A stretch of 64,000 nt of DNA from Flaccisagitta enflata (Eukaryota > Chaetognatha > Sagittoidea > Aphragmophora). Positions 12,639 to 24,070 of this stretch are shown here, one piece after another; the first letter of the stretch is position 1, and every line of letters begins with the position of its first letter. Location: assembly GCA_965153355.1 (NCBI GenBank), contig OZ231128.1, positions 19,034,001-19,098,000 of the forward strand, read 5' to 3'. A program made the position numbers and the translations under genes. The notes below the pieces were generated by a model. That model had not been told where the DNA came from, searched no databases, and was given only the letters and a program-made list of their open reading frames with translations.

Positions 12639-12753
12639 CATAGGTCATCGGCCCCTTCGGGGCCGCTGCCCCTCTAACCATCACCACACACTCACATACA
12701 TTCACATAGGGGCAACGGGTACCGCTGACCATCTAACGCTTTTGCGACTATTT
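12639..12753 (+). mobile_element. B-family right-end fragment
   Basis: It has the right inverted repeat with hairpin GGCCCC-TTC-GGGGCC and the conserved tail through CACATAGGGGCAACGGGTAC to CGCTTTTGCGACTATT. The left end and minisatellite are absent. Confidence 0.8.
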
Positions 12754-12755
12754 TG

Positions 12756-12958
12756 CTTGGATATGGGCTTTTTTTGCTGGGATTTCGGCCATACAGTTTG
12801 GATTTGAGCCCCAAATGAGACAAAGCCCTGAGGATGGGGCAGTGGGAGACGAATAGACGTATGGGTGGACAGATGGATGGATGGACAGATGGATGGGCGG
12901 ACAGATTCCCCCTGTGTTCTGCAGGACTTTGTCTTCTTTGGGGCCGCTGCCCAAAAGA
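12756..12958 (-). mobile_element. C-family element, partial
   Basis: Read on the minus strand it starts with the degenerate GGGCAGCGGCCCC end, then AAGTCCTGCAGAACACAGGG, GTCCATC-type arrays, and GCCCCATCCTCAGGGCTTTG. It abuts the B fragment. Confidence 0.7.
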
Positions 12959-13187
12959 GTTAAAGAAACGAAATTCTTTCAGCTTTTTGAGACCTGACGA
13001 GCTCTTTGGATTACCCTTTTGGGCAGCGGCTGAATAAGCGTGCGGAGCAGTTTTAACATTACAAGAATTTTAACCATTTCAGAAACAAAATGAAAGAAAA
13101 AATAATAATCCCATGCTTAAAAAAGTCGAATTACATAAACCAAATCTTATACCAATCGAAAAAATACTCCCTGTGCATTTATCTCAG

Positions 13188-13526
13188 ATTCTCTGGAGAT
13201 CCGTTTAATGGACGGAAAACAATCTGCATGGTTCTACAGTGGACGCGTTGAAGTGCGCCAAATGAGTGGCAGTTGGGGGACTGTCTGTAGTGACAAATTT
13301 GACAACACAGAAGCTGTTATCATCTGCAAAATGCTTGGCTATCAATATGGCATTGCAAAATCACGTGCTTTTTTTGGCCAAGGCACTGGACCTATATTCA
13401 TGGATGATGTGAACTGCAATGGAAATGAAACAAGCATCATGGACTGTCCCTACAGTGGTTGGGGCCGGCATAACTGTGGCCATCATGAAGATGCTGGAGT
13501 TGTTTGCTCCTCTGATGGAGATAAAG
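13188..13526 (+). CDS. SRCR-domain exon 1 of 4 visible (internal exon)
   Basis: A 339-bp exon runs from acceptor CTCAG to donor GTTAAT, phase 1 at both ends. It encodes one complete SRCR domain (about 107 residues, [13 protein letters not shown] to VVCSSD). The six cysteines (VCSD, ICKM, VNCN, MDCP, HNCG, VVCS) match the group A count. SRCR domains are disulfide-bonded extracellular modules of receptors and secreted proteins that bind pathogen or protein ligands. The donor differs from the GTAAGT used after exons 2 and 3. The gene's 5' exons are not found in this window. Splice sites are read by eye, but the frame joins to exon 2 as Gly-Asp-Lys-Asp. This is the most divergent of the four copies. 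Confidence 0.9.
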
Positions 13527-14765
13527 GTTAATATCCCTATCAAAAAAGTGTTTAGCCTTATAAATAGATTGACATGCAACAGCCTCAGGGGAAAAGTAGC
13601 AACGTTTAGGCAGGGGGAGTACTGCAGTACTTCAAAACTATAGTACAACATAATTTCACACTTACATACCTTACAATGACCTAACACCACTCACAAAATT
13701 AGGCTTTGTTTAGCTTCAAATTTGTTGCTAAAACCATTCCCTTTGACAAAAGTTTTTTGTTGCTTTTCGCAGCTGTTAATGACTGTATCTTGGTAATGAT
13801 GACTCACTTTTGTCTGTTTGTGATACAAGAACCTGAAAAATGATGTTTTCTTGCACTTTTCATGGTAAAATTCATGGAGGTTTACGTTGTTCCATTATCA
13901 AAAATTTCCAAGTCAAAATCATTCATAATCTTTCACTGCATTTTTGGCATAACACTTTCCGAGAGCCACGCACTTTCCCGGGTACAAAATTAGGCCACGG
14001 TTTGTGAAACTACAATATTATAGCTTCCTCTGTGTCAAATTTCAGCCCACTGAATGCATTATTTCTATCCATTTTTATATTTTTGCCAGTTTGCCTAATT
14101 ATGTGAGAGGTGTTATAACGCTTCAAAAAGGACAAGGAAAGTCTCTACTTCCATAATGTTTTGAATGGGCTGATGGACCAAGCAATGGACTGACGGACAA
14201 CATGTACAGAGCCTTGTGTCCGAGTCTGAAAAAAGTGGCATATCTTGGACCTCCCAATCAACCTATACACATAGACACTCCCTCATAGTCATATTTGATT
14301 TTCATATCATTGCAATCAATCAAAAACTACATTTTGATTCAAAATTTCTAACTACATTTAGCTTTTTTCAGTCGCGTGCGATGCAACTCTACACCCCGCT
14401 ATATCCCTCCATCTGTCCACCCATTGGTTGGTCCTCTGTTTACTTTTTTGGCATTTATGAGATTTTTTGAGCTCACCACTTCCGCCCAAATGCCCATGTG
14501 ACTTTTTCCATTTCTGCCCCTGCCCATCCGCACGTGACTGGGGTAGCTGCGTAGCGGCCTTATTTTAAGTTGCATGATAGCTACTGTGTGACTGGCTTTG
14601 TCCGTTTGTTGGTCCATCGGTCCATCCATTGGTCGATCTGTTGGTCCATCAAACTTTGAATTTTGGTTGTTTACAGGCAGTTGTCACATAACTGCTCCTA
14701 CCTAAATTCATGGTTAACCTTTTTTTATCCATGCCTTAGTTTCTCTCTTTTTGCAAATACCTTAG
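13527..14765 (+). other. Intron between SRCR exons 1 and 2
   Basis: It holds an HE-D-like fragment near 14160-14233, an HE-A copy at 14369-14563 and another partial hairpin-end element to about 14660. No further exon is seen. Confidence 0.7.
14369..14563 (+). mobile_element. HE-A hairpin-end element
   Basis: It begins AGTCGCGTGCGATGCAACT followed by CTACACCCCGC and ends GCACGTGACTGGGGTAGC, then GCGGCCTTATT. The stem is partly decayed. Confidence 0.8.
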
Positions 14766-15104
14766 ATTCTCTGGAGATCCGTTTAATGGATGGAAAACAA
14801 TCTGCATGGTTCTTCAGTGGACGTGTTGAAGTACAACATATTAATGGCAGTTGGGGGACTGTTTGTAGCGACAGATTTGACAACAGAGAAGCCCTTGTCA
14901 TCTGCAAAATGTTTGGCTATCAATATGGCATTTCGAGAACACGTGCTTTTTTTGGTAAAGGAACTGGAGACATACTCATGGATGATGTGACCTGTGAAGG
15001 GAACGAAACAAGCATCTTGGACTGTCCATACAGTAGCTGGGGCCGTCACAACTGTGGCCATCATGAAGATGCCGGAGTTGAATGTACTTCTGATGGAGAT
15101 AAGA
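14766..15104 (+). CDS. SRCR-domain exon 2 of 4 visible
   Basis: A 339-bp, phase 1-1 exon from acceptor CTTAG to donor GTAAGT. It encodes one SRCR domain with the same six-cysteine pattern (VCSD, ICKM, VTCE, LDCP, HNCG, VECT). It is closer to exons 3 and 4 than to exon 1, sharing [19 protein letters not shown]. Equal exon length and matched phase mean whole domains can be duplicated without breaking the frame. The upstream TTTGCAAATACC stretch is shared with exon 4, so intron sequence was copied with the exon. Confidence 0.92.
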
Positions 15105-15454
15105 GTAAGTATTTCTCAAAAAAAAAAAAAAGAAAAGAAATAAGTGATGGAACACAAGTCTAATGAAAAGCTGGGGACCAACCAAAACCAGCATTGTAAA
15201 AGTATGTTACAACAGCAGTAATAGGCCGGCTCAAAGGAAAATGTTGATTCTAAAAGAAAGTTGCACAATCACAATTTCTCCATCAATACAACTGTACAAA
15301 AAGTGCATTTTGATTCTAACCTTCAATTTACATTTTCTTTTTTTTTCTTTTTATGGAATCATACTGATTACTCAAGTGGATGGGAACTAATGGTTGCTGC
15401 CATTGACAAAGTTTTGTCTCTAATACGTCTTCTTTCCTTGTTCGACTTCCCCAG
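15105..15454 (+). other. Intron between SRCR exons 2 and 3
   Basis: A 350-bp intron bounded by GTAAGT and CCCCAG. No separate feature is seen. Confidence 0.75.
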
Positions 15455-15793
15455 ATGATCTGGACATTCAGTTAATGGATGGGAAGCAATCTGCATGGTT
15501 CTACAGTGGACGCGTTGAAGTGCGCCATATAAATGGCAGTTGGGGGACTGTTTGTAGCGACAGATTTGACAACAGAGAAGCCCTTGTCATCTGCAAAATG
15601 TTTGGCTATCAATATGGCATTGCGAGAACACGTGCTTTTTTTGGTGAAGGAACCGGAGATATATTCATGGATGATGTCAACTGTATAGGAAATGAATCAA
15701 GCATTTTGGACTGTCCATACAGAAGTTGGGGCCGCCACAACTGTCGCCATCATGAAGACGCGGGAGTTGAATGTACCTCTGATGGAGATAAGA
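15455..15793 (+). CDS. SRCR-domain exon 3 of 4 visible
   Basis: A 339-bp, phase 1-1 exon from acceptor CCCCAG to donor GTAAGT, coding for one SRCR domain that starts [15 protein letters not shown]. Its core, from about 15510 to the last cysteine, is almost base-for-base identical to exon 4. That points to very recent duplication or gene conversion. The fifth-cysteine context is HNCRHH, shared only with exon 4. Confidence 0.92.
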
Positions 15794-16544
15794 GTAAGTA
15801 TTCTTTAAAAAAAAAATATTCAGCAATGGAACTCAAGTGCCATTCACGACATGGCAACCAACCATTACAAGAATTGTTATCGTAATTGCCAACAGCACCC
15901 TAACAACAATTAAAACTGAAACAAATGAAAATCGTTAAAACAAACTTCAACAGACTAGCAAATTCCTTTGTTAAAGGCAGATTTTTTTTTGTAGCCAATT
16001 TAGAAAAAAAAAAAGAATCAGACTAACGAGGCTGTGTACACACGCACCCAGTCACTACAAGGTTGGCAGGGGAAATATAGCAGTAAATCGCATATACAGA
16101 TGGACCGACCAATGGCCCAACTGACTGACAAGTCCAAGAGTCGCATGTCCGTGACTGAAAAAGTACCTCTTGATGAATTTGCGTTAGAAGCATGTTTTTA
16201 AAAATGAGTTTCTTTTGTATTGCCCCGTCAAGCTTTCACACAGGCACCATGTTTTAGGGGAAACACTCGAGCACTAAACATGTCAAAAATGTAAAAACAA
16301 GCCTGTGTGATGAAATTTTAACATAAGATTCCCTTACCAATCTACAATCAGAATTTGTCTTATGGATAAGCTTTTGTCCCAACTAAATGCAGCTTATGTG
16401 TTAAAAAGCTGCATTAACAGTGAGCCTTATGATTTATGAGCTTTCTCAGAAGCATTTTTAACACATTTTTTGTTGCTGACAAGGAAGAGACTTAGTCCAT
16501 GGTCTGGCTGTCTGTTGATCCATGTGAGTTGCCTAGTTGAAAAT

Positions 16545-16669
16545 TGCAAAAAAGGAAGAAAGAAATATGAAAGAAAGAAAGAAATAAGAAAGAAAGAAAG
16601 AAATAAGAAAGAAAGAAAGAAATAAGAAAGCAAGAAAGATAGAAATAAGAAAGAAAGATTGAAAGAAAT

Positions 16670-16701
<32 letters not shown>

Positions 16702-16722
16702 AATAAGAAAGAAAGAAAGAAA
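16545..16722. repeat. (GAAA)n microsatellite
   Basis: GAAAGAAAGAAATAA-type repeats on the plus strand run directly into the start of the HE-D element. Confidence 0.95.
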
Positions 16723-16945
16723 CAAGTGACGCGGGGTCACAATATCGTTGCGGACGGGTGGGCAGGGGCATCTAACCCCCATCCACACCCAAACCTACCC
16801 CAAACACTCAAACATACACAAAAAGTATCAAAAACGCTTGTTTTCCCAAGTTACAACTCGATGACTACGGACCAACCAACGGACCAACGGATGGACGGAC
16901 GGACGGACAAAGCCTCTTATAGAGTTGCGTGTCCGCAACTAAAAA
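16721..16945 (-). mobile_element. HE-D hairpin-end element
   Basis: Left end AACAAGTGACGCGGGGTCAC, then GTTGCGGACGGGTGGGCAGG. A GGACGGAC array follows, and the right end is AGTTGCGTGTCCGCAACT plus AAAAA. The outer hairpin arm GTCCGCAAC is the exact inverse complement of the left GTTGCGGAC. It is flanked on both sides by GAAA repeats. Confidence 0.88.
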
Positions 16946-16978
16946 GAAAGAAAGAAAGAAAGAAAGAAAGAATGAAAT

Positions 16979-17022
<44 letters not shown>

Positions 17023-17034
17023 AATAAGAAATAT
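16946..17034. repeat. (GAAA)n microsatellite
   Basis: It continues the simple repeat on the far side of the HE-D insertion, suggesting the element split or seeded it. Confidence 0.95.
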
Positions 17035-17278
17035 TTTCTGTGTGATAAGTGTGTGGAGTGTGTGTCATATGTGTGTAAATGGGGAGGGTACTTGTCTGTG
17101 CCTATCCGTCCTCAAGGATATTGTAACTTACAACAAACCTACGAGCATCCAACACATGGAATGACCAACCAACAGACTAACCTACTGACAAGGCAACATA
17201 TACTCTCACTTAAAATGATTGCTGACCTCATTATAGTTTGTCTCCATTCAGTTTTCTCTCCTTTTGCAAATACCTCAG

Positions 17279-17616
17279 ATTTTCTGGAGATCCGTTTAAT
17301 GGATGGAAAACAATCTGCAAGGTTCTACAGTGGACGCGTTGAAGTACGCCATATAAATGGCAGTTGGGGGACTGTTTGTAGCGACAGATTTGACAACAGA
17401 GAAGCCCTTGTCATCTGCAAAATGTTTGGCTATCAATATGGCATTGCGAGAACACGTGCTTTTTTTGGTGAAGGAACCGGAGATATATTCATGGATGATG
17501 TCAACTGTATAGGAAATGAATCAAGCATTTTGGACTGTCCGTACAGAAGTTGGGGCCGCCACAACTGTCGCCATCATGAAGACGCGGGAGTTGAATGCTC
17601 CTCTGATCCCATTTAG
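17279..17616 (+). CDS. SRCR-domain terminal exon 4 with stop codon
   Basis: The exon opens at acceptor CCTCAG in phase 1 and encodes a fourth SRCR domain ([15 protein letters not shown] to VECSSD). It ends Asp-Pro-Ile and TAG at 17614-17616. No transmembrane segment or tail follows, so the product probably ends in an SRCR domain and is either secreted or anchored by an upstream segment outside this window. It is nearly identical to exon 3, but the W of QSAWF is R here. An AATAAA lies about 160 bp downstream. Confidence 0.92.
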
Positions 17617-17777
17617 CTTGCCACCAACCATAAAAAGTGATGTGAAATTGATTGGCTAAAGCACTCTTGCAGAAATGCGAACTGATAATGCCCCAACAAA
17701 GGCTAACACTTCTGCCACATTTGACACCTGTCAAACAACTATTGCACCTGTATCATTTTCATTTCTCTCATACCACC

Positions 17778-17783
17778 AATAAA
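17778..17783 (+). promoter_or_regulatory. Polyadenylation signal of the SRCR gene
   Basis: A canonical AATAAA lies 162 bp after the TAG of the terminal SRCR exon, on the same strand. Confidence 0.7.
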
Positions 17784-17799
17784 AGTCAAATATATCGCC

Positions 17800-18410
17800 A
17801 GAGTGTTTTAAGTCAGTTGCAACGCATTCTGGACAAATGAAGCCACTGGGATTTCACCCTTGAAACTAACAGTACACAGTTTCGCAGGCAGCAATCGAGG
17901 TTAGCGGGAAGAAATTCAGCGTGAACAAAATCATTTATTTTTTTTTTTAACAAGAAAGATATTCTCGCTTTGGATTAAAAACACAATCCTGTTTGCGGGA
18001 TGGAAGTGAAGGATGGATTTGTCATAAACATTTCATGTTAGAGGCTCAACCATGGAATCTGTAGCCAAGAAGAAAATGGCCTTGAGCAAAATTGTTATTA
18101 AGGGGTGAGATTAAACGTGATCACCGTACAACTTACTCAGGATTTGTCCAGAGGTAGGATGGTTGTTCATGCAAAATTCCAGAAAATTTTGTGGAATATT
18201 TTTTTGGCTACGCTAATTTGAAATTTTTGGATAGGTAGGCTGGTTCGGGTGGTTGCATCATCTGAAATTTCTTGTAACTTCACACATCGGTAAACAAGGT
18301 CAAATAATGATACCGTACAAAAAATCAAGACAATCGGTCAATCCGTTCAAGAGATATGAGCTTTCAAAGTTAGGGTAAAAAAGGTCACGACGATTTCCGC
18401 CACTTAAAGA
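17800..18410. other. Intergenic, no gene seen
   Basis: AT-rich sequence without a recognisable exon or element boundary. Confidence 0.5.
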
Positions 18411-18574
18411 GACAAGGCCGGATACATGGCAATCCAGTCGCGGACGGTTGGGCAGGAGCAATAATGCAAAAACGTCTTGCAATTTTAGAAATATTTTGGA
18501 CGGACGGACGGATGGACGGACAGACGGACTGACCGACACGGCAAGGTGTAGAGTCGCGTGCCCGCAACTAAAAA
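18411..18574 (-). mobile_element. HE-A/HE-D mosaic hairpin-end element
   Basis: Left end ACAAGGCCGGATACATGGC, then AGTCGCGGACGG. A GGACGGAC array follows, and the right end is AGTCGCGTGCCCGCAACT plus AAAAAG. The stem mixes A-type and D-type arms. Confidence 0.8.
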
Positions 18575-19082
18575 GTCACAAACATGTTTTGTTCTCAGAC
18601 TCAACCCTTGAGCGCTCATAAAATATAGCAACGCGGTCACTCCCTTCGAACTGGCCACCTTAAAAAGTTGACGAGTGAAGGCTTCAACAAAGTTGTTAGC
18701 TTTTCCGTCGAAATAGTGTAAGAGAGAAAGTCAGGGTAATAACTTTTTTTCTATTATCCTGACAACCAGGATTGCACCGTTGGTAACGTAACCACATTTC
18801 TCTCATGATAAAGAATTGATAAATATCAGCTTCTAAGAACTCAATTCAACTTCTGCAAAAAGATCTAAAGAATCTTGATCTGTTATTTTTGCATGTAAAA
18901 TTTCATGATAGTCAGACTATGTATTCAGCAACCACCTACCTTTGAAGTTATAAAAATTCTGATCATATGTTTTTGTTGTAAACAAGCAAATCTATACCTT
19001 GCCATATTTGTTGGTCCATTCGTCTATCTGCCTGTCTAATAGTTCGTCCAATTATTCTTATTTGCGAGCTGTTTTGGCACAT

Positions 19083-19548
19083 TGGCACAATGTCGGGACA
19101 CAATGTGGGGACAAAATGTTGGGACACAATGTCGGGACACAATATTGGCACACATTGTTGGAACACGATGTTGGGACACAATGTCAAGACACAATGTTGG
19201 GACACATTGTCGGGACATAATGTTGGGACAAAATATTGGGACAAAATGTTGGGACACAATTGCGGTTCACATTGTCGGGACTAAATGTTGGGGCACAATC
19301 TCGGGACACAATGTCGGGACACAATGTCAGGACACAATGTCGTGTCACAATGTCGGGACACAATGTAGGGACACAATTTTAGGACACAATGTTGGGACAA
19401 AATGACGGGACACAATATTGGGACACTATGGCGGGACACTATGTCGGGACACCATGTCGGGACACAATGTCTGGACACAATGTTGGCACACAATGTTGGC
19501 ACACAATGTCGGGACGCAATGTCGGGAAACAATGAGGGGACACAATTA
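19083..19548. repeat. 13-bp tandem array
   Basis: About 35 degenerate copies of GGGACACAATGTC. The 13-bp period makes all frames look like short repetitive peptides, so no protein is inferred. Confidence 0.95.
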
Positions 19549-19589
19549 CAAAAAATGATGTAAAAACGTAATAAACCCCGAAAAAACAA

Positions 19590-19672
19590 AGTTTTTCCGA
19601 CGGATGGACGGACCAACCAACAGACTGACCAACAGAGCGGATTGTAGAGTCACGTGCACGCGACTAAAAACG
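19590..19672 (-). mobile_element. HE-A right end, following the 13-bp array
   Basis: GGACGGAC/CCAACC repeats lead to AGTCACGTGCACGCGACT and AAAAAC. The 13-bp array directly before it may be the internal minisatellite of this copy. The left end is not identified. Confidence 0.7.
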
Positions 19673-19771
19673 GTTTTCATTCAATCAAATGATGTTTTAC
19701 CACACGCACACTGCAGTCATTCCCTGCCATCAAGACCATATCCTTTCCGAGCCCTTATTTACATATCCTAC

Positions 19772-20053
19772 CTTTTGAAATGCCCTCCAGGGCCATTGAA
19801 ATCTGTCATCGAAAGTGACATCGGGAAATCTCTCGATGAGATTGCTTTTGTATCTGTCGGGTGTTTCCAGACTTCCGCATCTTCCTCTGCCTGACGCGAC
19901 GTTGCAAGGAGATCCGTCGACGCCTTCGGGGCAGCAACGACCTTCAGCGATGCTCGAGTCGACGGCGCATTTGCGCGGGATTTGTCCGAAAGACAAAACC
20001 ACCAACGACAACAACAACAACAATGATGATGCAAAATAAACAAATGACATCAT
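19772..20053 (-). CDS. Tyrosinase-like protein, first coding exon
   Basis: The exon encodes 94 residues and ends at a GT donor (CAAAAG|GTAGGA) in phase 0. Residues 1-23 (MMSFVYFASSLLLLLSLVVLSFG) form a clear signal peptide. The rest matches the N-terminal Cys-rich region of secreted or membrane tyrosinases: PRKC (C29), CCPEG (C40-41), GSPC (C50), SGRGRC (C59), and FDDRFQWP, which recalls the DDRE.WP of vertebrate tyrosinases. Tyrosinases are two-copper oxidases acting on phenols for pigment, cuticle or shell hardening. The copper-binding histidines would be in later exons at lower coordinates, and I could not find them in the window. The two adjacent ATGs make the start ambiguous by one codon; an upstream in-frame ATG at 20107 would lengthen the leader. 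The family call rests on the cysteine motif only. Confidence 0.78.
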
Positions 20054-20146
20054 GACTGTTGGAAAAGAAAAGCCTACGGATGAAAGAAGGATTCTATATA
20101 TCATCATGGAAGGTTTTTATCGTTTTCTAGTGGGACGGATACAAAT

Positions 20147-20532
20147 ACAGACGAAAGCGAAATATAAGAAGTTAACCCCCCCAAAAAATGTAGCACCCCC
20201 ACTAGAGCCTCAGCTGCTGAATGAAGAAAGGCATATAACATAGGGAATTGCAGCTTATATTGATACTACTGGCCTCATCAGAGCGATTTTGGAATTTCAT
20301 TCCCAATATTGAGTTACAGCTTAAAAAGTAGCTTAAAATAACATTTTTTGAATTGTGGAATTTTTTGCTACTTTTTATAGCAACAACTTTTAACTGGGAA
20401 TGAAATTCTGAAATCGTTCTGAAGAGGATATTTGCATTGGTATAAGCTTCCATTCCATATCTTATATGTTTCTTCAATGGGGGGGTGCTACAGTTTTTGG
20501 GGGTTAACTTCATGTATTTTACTTTGGTCTGC
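20147..20532. mobile_element. Foldback element upstream of the tyrosinase-like exon
   Basis: The arms pair along nearly the full 386 bp, for example GAAGTTAACCCCC with GGGGGTTAACTTC, and GGAATTTCATTCCCA with TGGGAATGAAATTC. No coding capacity. It starts 94 bp upstream of the tyrosinase-like ATG, so it lies in or next to that gene's promoter. Confidence 0.78.
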
Positions 20533-21056
20533 ACTTTTTTTCATCGTCGGAAAAAAAGCGTGATAAAATGTATTCATCATCTGAGATGCGCCATTACAGC
20601 GGTTGTTTTCGATTCTTTTACTGCAAGTTAAAAAGACTTTATTAAACTGATCATCCCTGCGCCAGTCCGTGTCATGAATGGCACGTCGTGCTTAAAGGCA
20701 TTCTTTGATGGAATCGAGCGCGACTGCGAAAATGCGTTTGCGTCAGGTGCATTTGCGTAAAGTGGATTATTGACTGGTGGAATTATCGATTATTGCGCCG
20801 CAAATTGAGCTATAATAACTGGAAGGTTAACGAAGAGGTAGAAGCCTAGAAGGCTCTAGGCTTCATCTCAGAAAACTCGCTGTATATTACAGGCTATTTT
20901 CTGATTGCAGATTTAGATGATAAGAGGATGAATTTTTGCAGCTTATAGGCTAAATACATGGCAGGGAATTTTTAGTCATTTGGAAGGGGCAATAATGTAA
21001 AGAAATTGCTTCAAGAGACTCCCTATCTTCCAAAGAAAAAGAAGAAGATGAAGAAA
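20533..21056. other. No gene seen
   Basis: No exon, array or element end is recognised. Confidence 0.5.
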
Positions 21057-21510
21057 AACAAGCCCAAGAGGGCAACAGTCGCGTGCGTCCGGAAATGACA
21101 AACAAAAAGGCCGCGCGATATTTATTGATACAATGTCGATACAATGTCGATACGATATCGAGACGATATCGATACAATATTGATACGATACAATACCCAA
21201 AATACCCAAAAATGCCAAAAAAATACCAAAGAATACCAAAAAATACCCAAAAGTACCCAAAAATATCCGAAAGTACCCTAAAGTACCCCAATTACCCAGA
21301 ACAACTTAAGTACCCTAAAGTACCTTAAAGTATCCTGAAGTACCCTAAAGTACCCTGAAATACCCTAGAGTACCATAAATTACCTTAAAAAACCTTAAAA
21401 AGTCATAATTTTAGAAATGTGATGGACGGACGGATGGACCGACCAACGGACCGACCTACCGACCTACCGACTGACATGGCAAGGTGTAGAGTATCGTGCA
21501 CGCGACTAAA
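21057..21510 (-). mobile_element. HE-A element carrying a decamer array
   Basis: Left end AACAAGCCCAAGAGGGCAAC, then AGTCGCGTGCGTCCGG. About 230 bp of TACCCAAAAA / TACCCTAAAG decamers follow (21180-21410), then GGACGGAC arrays and a right end with arm GCACGCGACT plus AAAAA. The outer arm exactly complements the left AGTCGCGTGC. Confidence 0.82.
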
Positions 21511-21733
21511 AACAAGGCCAGATAAATGGCAACCCAATTCGCGGGCAGTGAAAAAGACGCAAACCAAGCATTTGGGCAAGAGCAGAATTGCAAAACAGTT
21601 GTTACAGATGGGTGAATGGAGGGATGAACATACGGATGGATGGACGGACAAACGAATGGATGGAAGGAATGAGTGATGGACAGATGGACAGATGGACTGA
21701 GGGGCCAACAGACAGAGTCGCGTGCACGCAACT
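21511..21733 (-). mobile_element. HE-A/D element, head-to-tail with the previous copy
   Basis: Starts AACAAGGCCAGATAAATGGC directly after the AAAAA end of the previous element. It ends with GGATGGAC arrays and AGTCGCGTGCACGCAACT. Confidence 0.8.
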
Positions 21734-21949
21734 GAGACAACAGACGAACAGAAATACTGGGTTCAAAGAAAAACCGTAAACAAGTTTTCAGCAAAAATCA
21801 CCCCCCCCCCCCACCCGGCCCAATGCAGGGCACAGTCGTGTAAGGTTTTGCTACACAGCATTGCGCAGTACTACACAGTAATACACTAAATCTTTTTATA
21901 CTCACACTTTGCATATAAACAGCTCAGTATATCCTTGACATGATATCAT

Positions 21950-22059
21950 GAAAGGTCAAGAAATCATATTTCAATATGATTTTGGGAGGACCAACCGACG
22001 GACTAACCAAGTGGCTGATGACCCGACACATCATTGTATAAAGTCGCGTGACTGCTACT
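21950..22059 (-). mobile_element. Degenerate hairpin-end element fragment
   Basis: GGACCAACCGACGGAC arrays and AAGTCGCGTGACTGCTACT lie immediately before the next HE-D copy. Confidence 0.55.
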
Positions 22060-22272
22060 AACAAGTGACGCGGGGTCACACTATTGTTGCGGACGGGTGG
22101 GCAGGGGCATCAAACCCCCACACCCAAACCCACCCCCCAAACTCAAACGTACACAATAAGAATTTAAAATGCTCATTCTCCCACTTTTCAACTTGATGAC
22201 CTCTGACGGACCACCAGCCCAAAGGACCAACAGACAAAGCCTCTTACAGAGTTATGTGTCATCAACTAAAAA
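22060..22272 (-). mobile_element. HE-D hairpin-end element
   Basis: Left end AACAAGTGACGCGGGGTCAC and GTTGCGGACGGGTGGGCAGG. The right end CTCTTACAGAGTTATGTGTC, then ATCAACTAAAAA, is decayed. Confidence 0.85.
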
Positions 22273-22978
<706 letters not shown>

Positions 22979-23201
22979 TTCCCGTTTTTAACTGAGGAGT
23001 TTACTTTGCTTGGCTCAGTTTTGCTAATGACCTATGATATCCCGTTAAAAGTATATAGACCGAAAAAAAAAATCCAGAGAAAGAAACCAGAAAGACAACG
23101 GAATTCCTTTTATATGCTCACCAAAAATTTGTTCGATTGCCAGATTCACTTCGAGACAAGGCCATAGGTGCAACGAACATCGTTAAGCCCTTTCGTGACA
23201 T

Positions 23202-23712
<511 letters not shown>

Positions 23713-23796
23713 TTGAGCTCTGTACAAGCTCGAGATTAGACTGACAATACCTCGACATAAACAGACAAAATAGCGGATCAACCAACCATTAGGGCT

Positions 23797-24070
23797 GAGT
23801 TGAGGCCTGGGAGGGCTGAGTTGAGGCCTGAGAGGGCTGAGTTGAGGCCTGGGAGGGCTGAGTTGCGGCCTGGGAGGGCTGGGTTGTGGCCTGAGAGGGC
23901 TGAGATGAGACCTGGGAGGGCTGGGTTGAGGCCTGGGAGGGCTGAGTTGAGGCCTGGGAGTGCTGAGTTGAGGCTTGAGAGGGCCGAGTAGAGACCTGGG
24001 AGGGCTGAACTGAGGCCTGAGAGGGCTGAGTTAAGACCTGGGAGGGCTCAGTTGAGGCCTGGAAAGGCTG
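23797..24070. repeat. 21-bp tandem array
   Basis: About 13 copies of TTGAGGCCTGGGAGGGCTGAG. Unit length and GAGGCCTG core match the minisatellite inside C-family elements (56.7-57.3 kb), but no C ends flank it. Confidence 0.93.

Larger units (their letters stand above)
15794..17278 (+). other. Intron between SRCR exons 3 and 4
   Basis: It holds a degenerate HE-D-like copy near 16030-16163, GAAA microsatellites at about 16545-16720 and 16945-17030, and a full HE-D copy between them. Confidence 0.7.
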
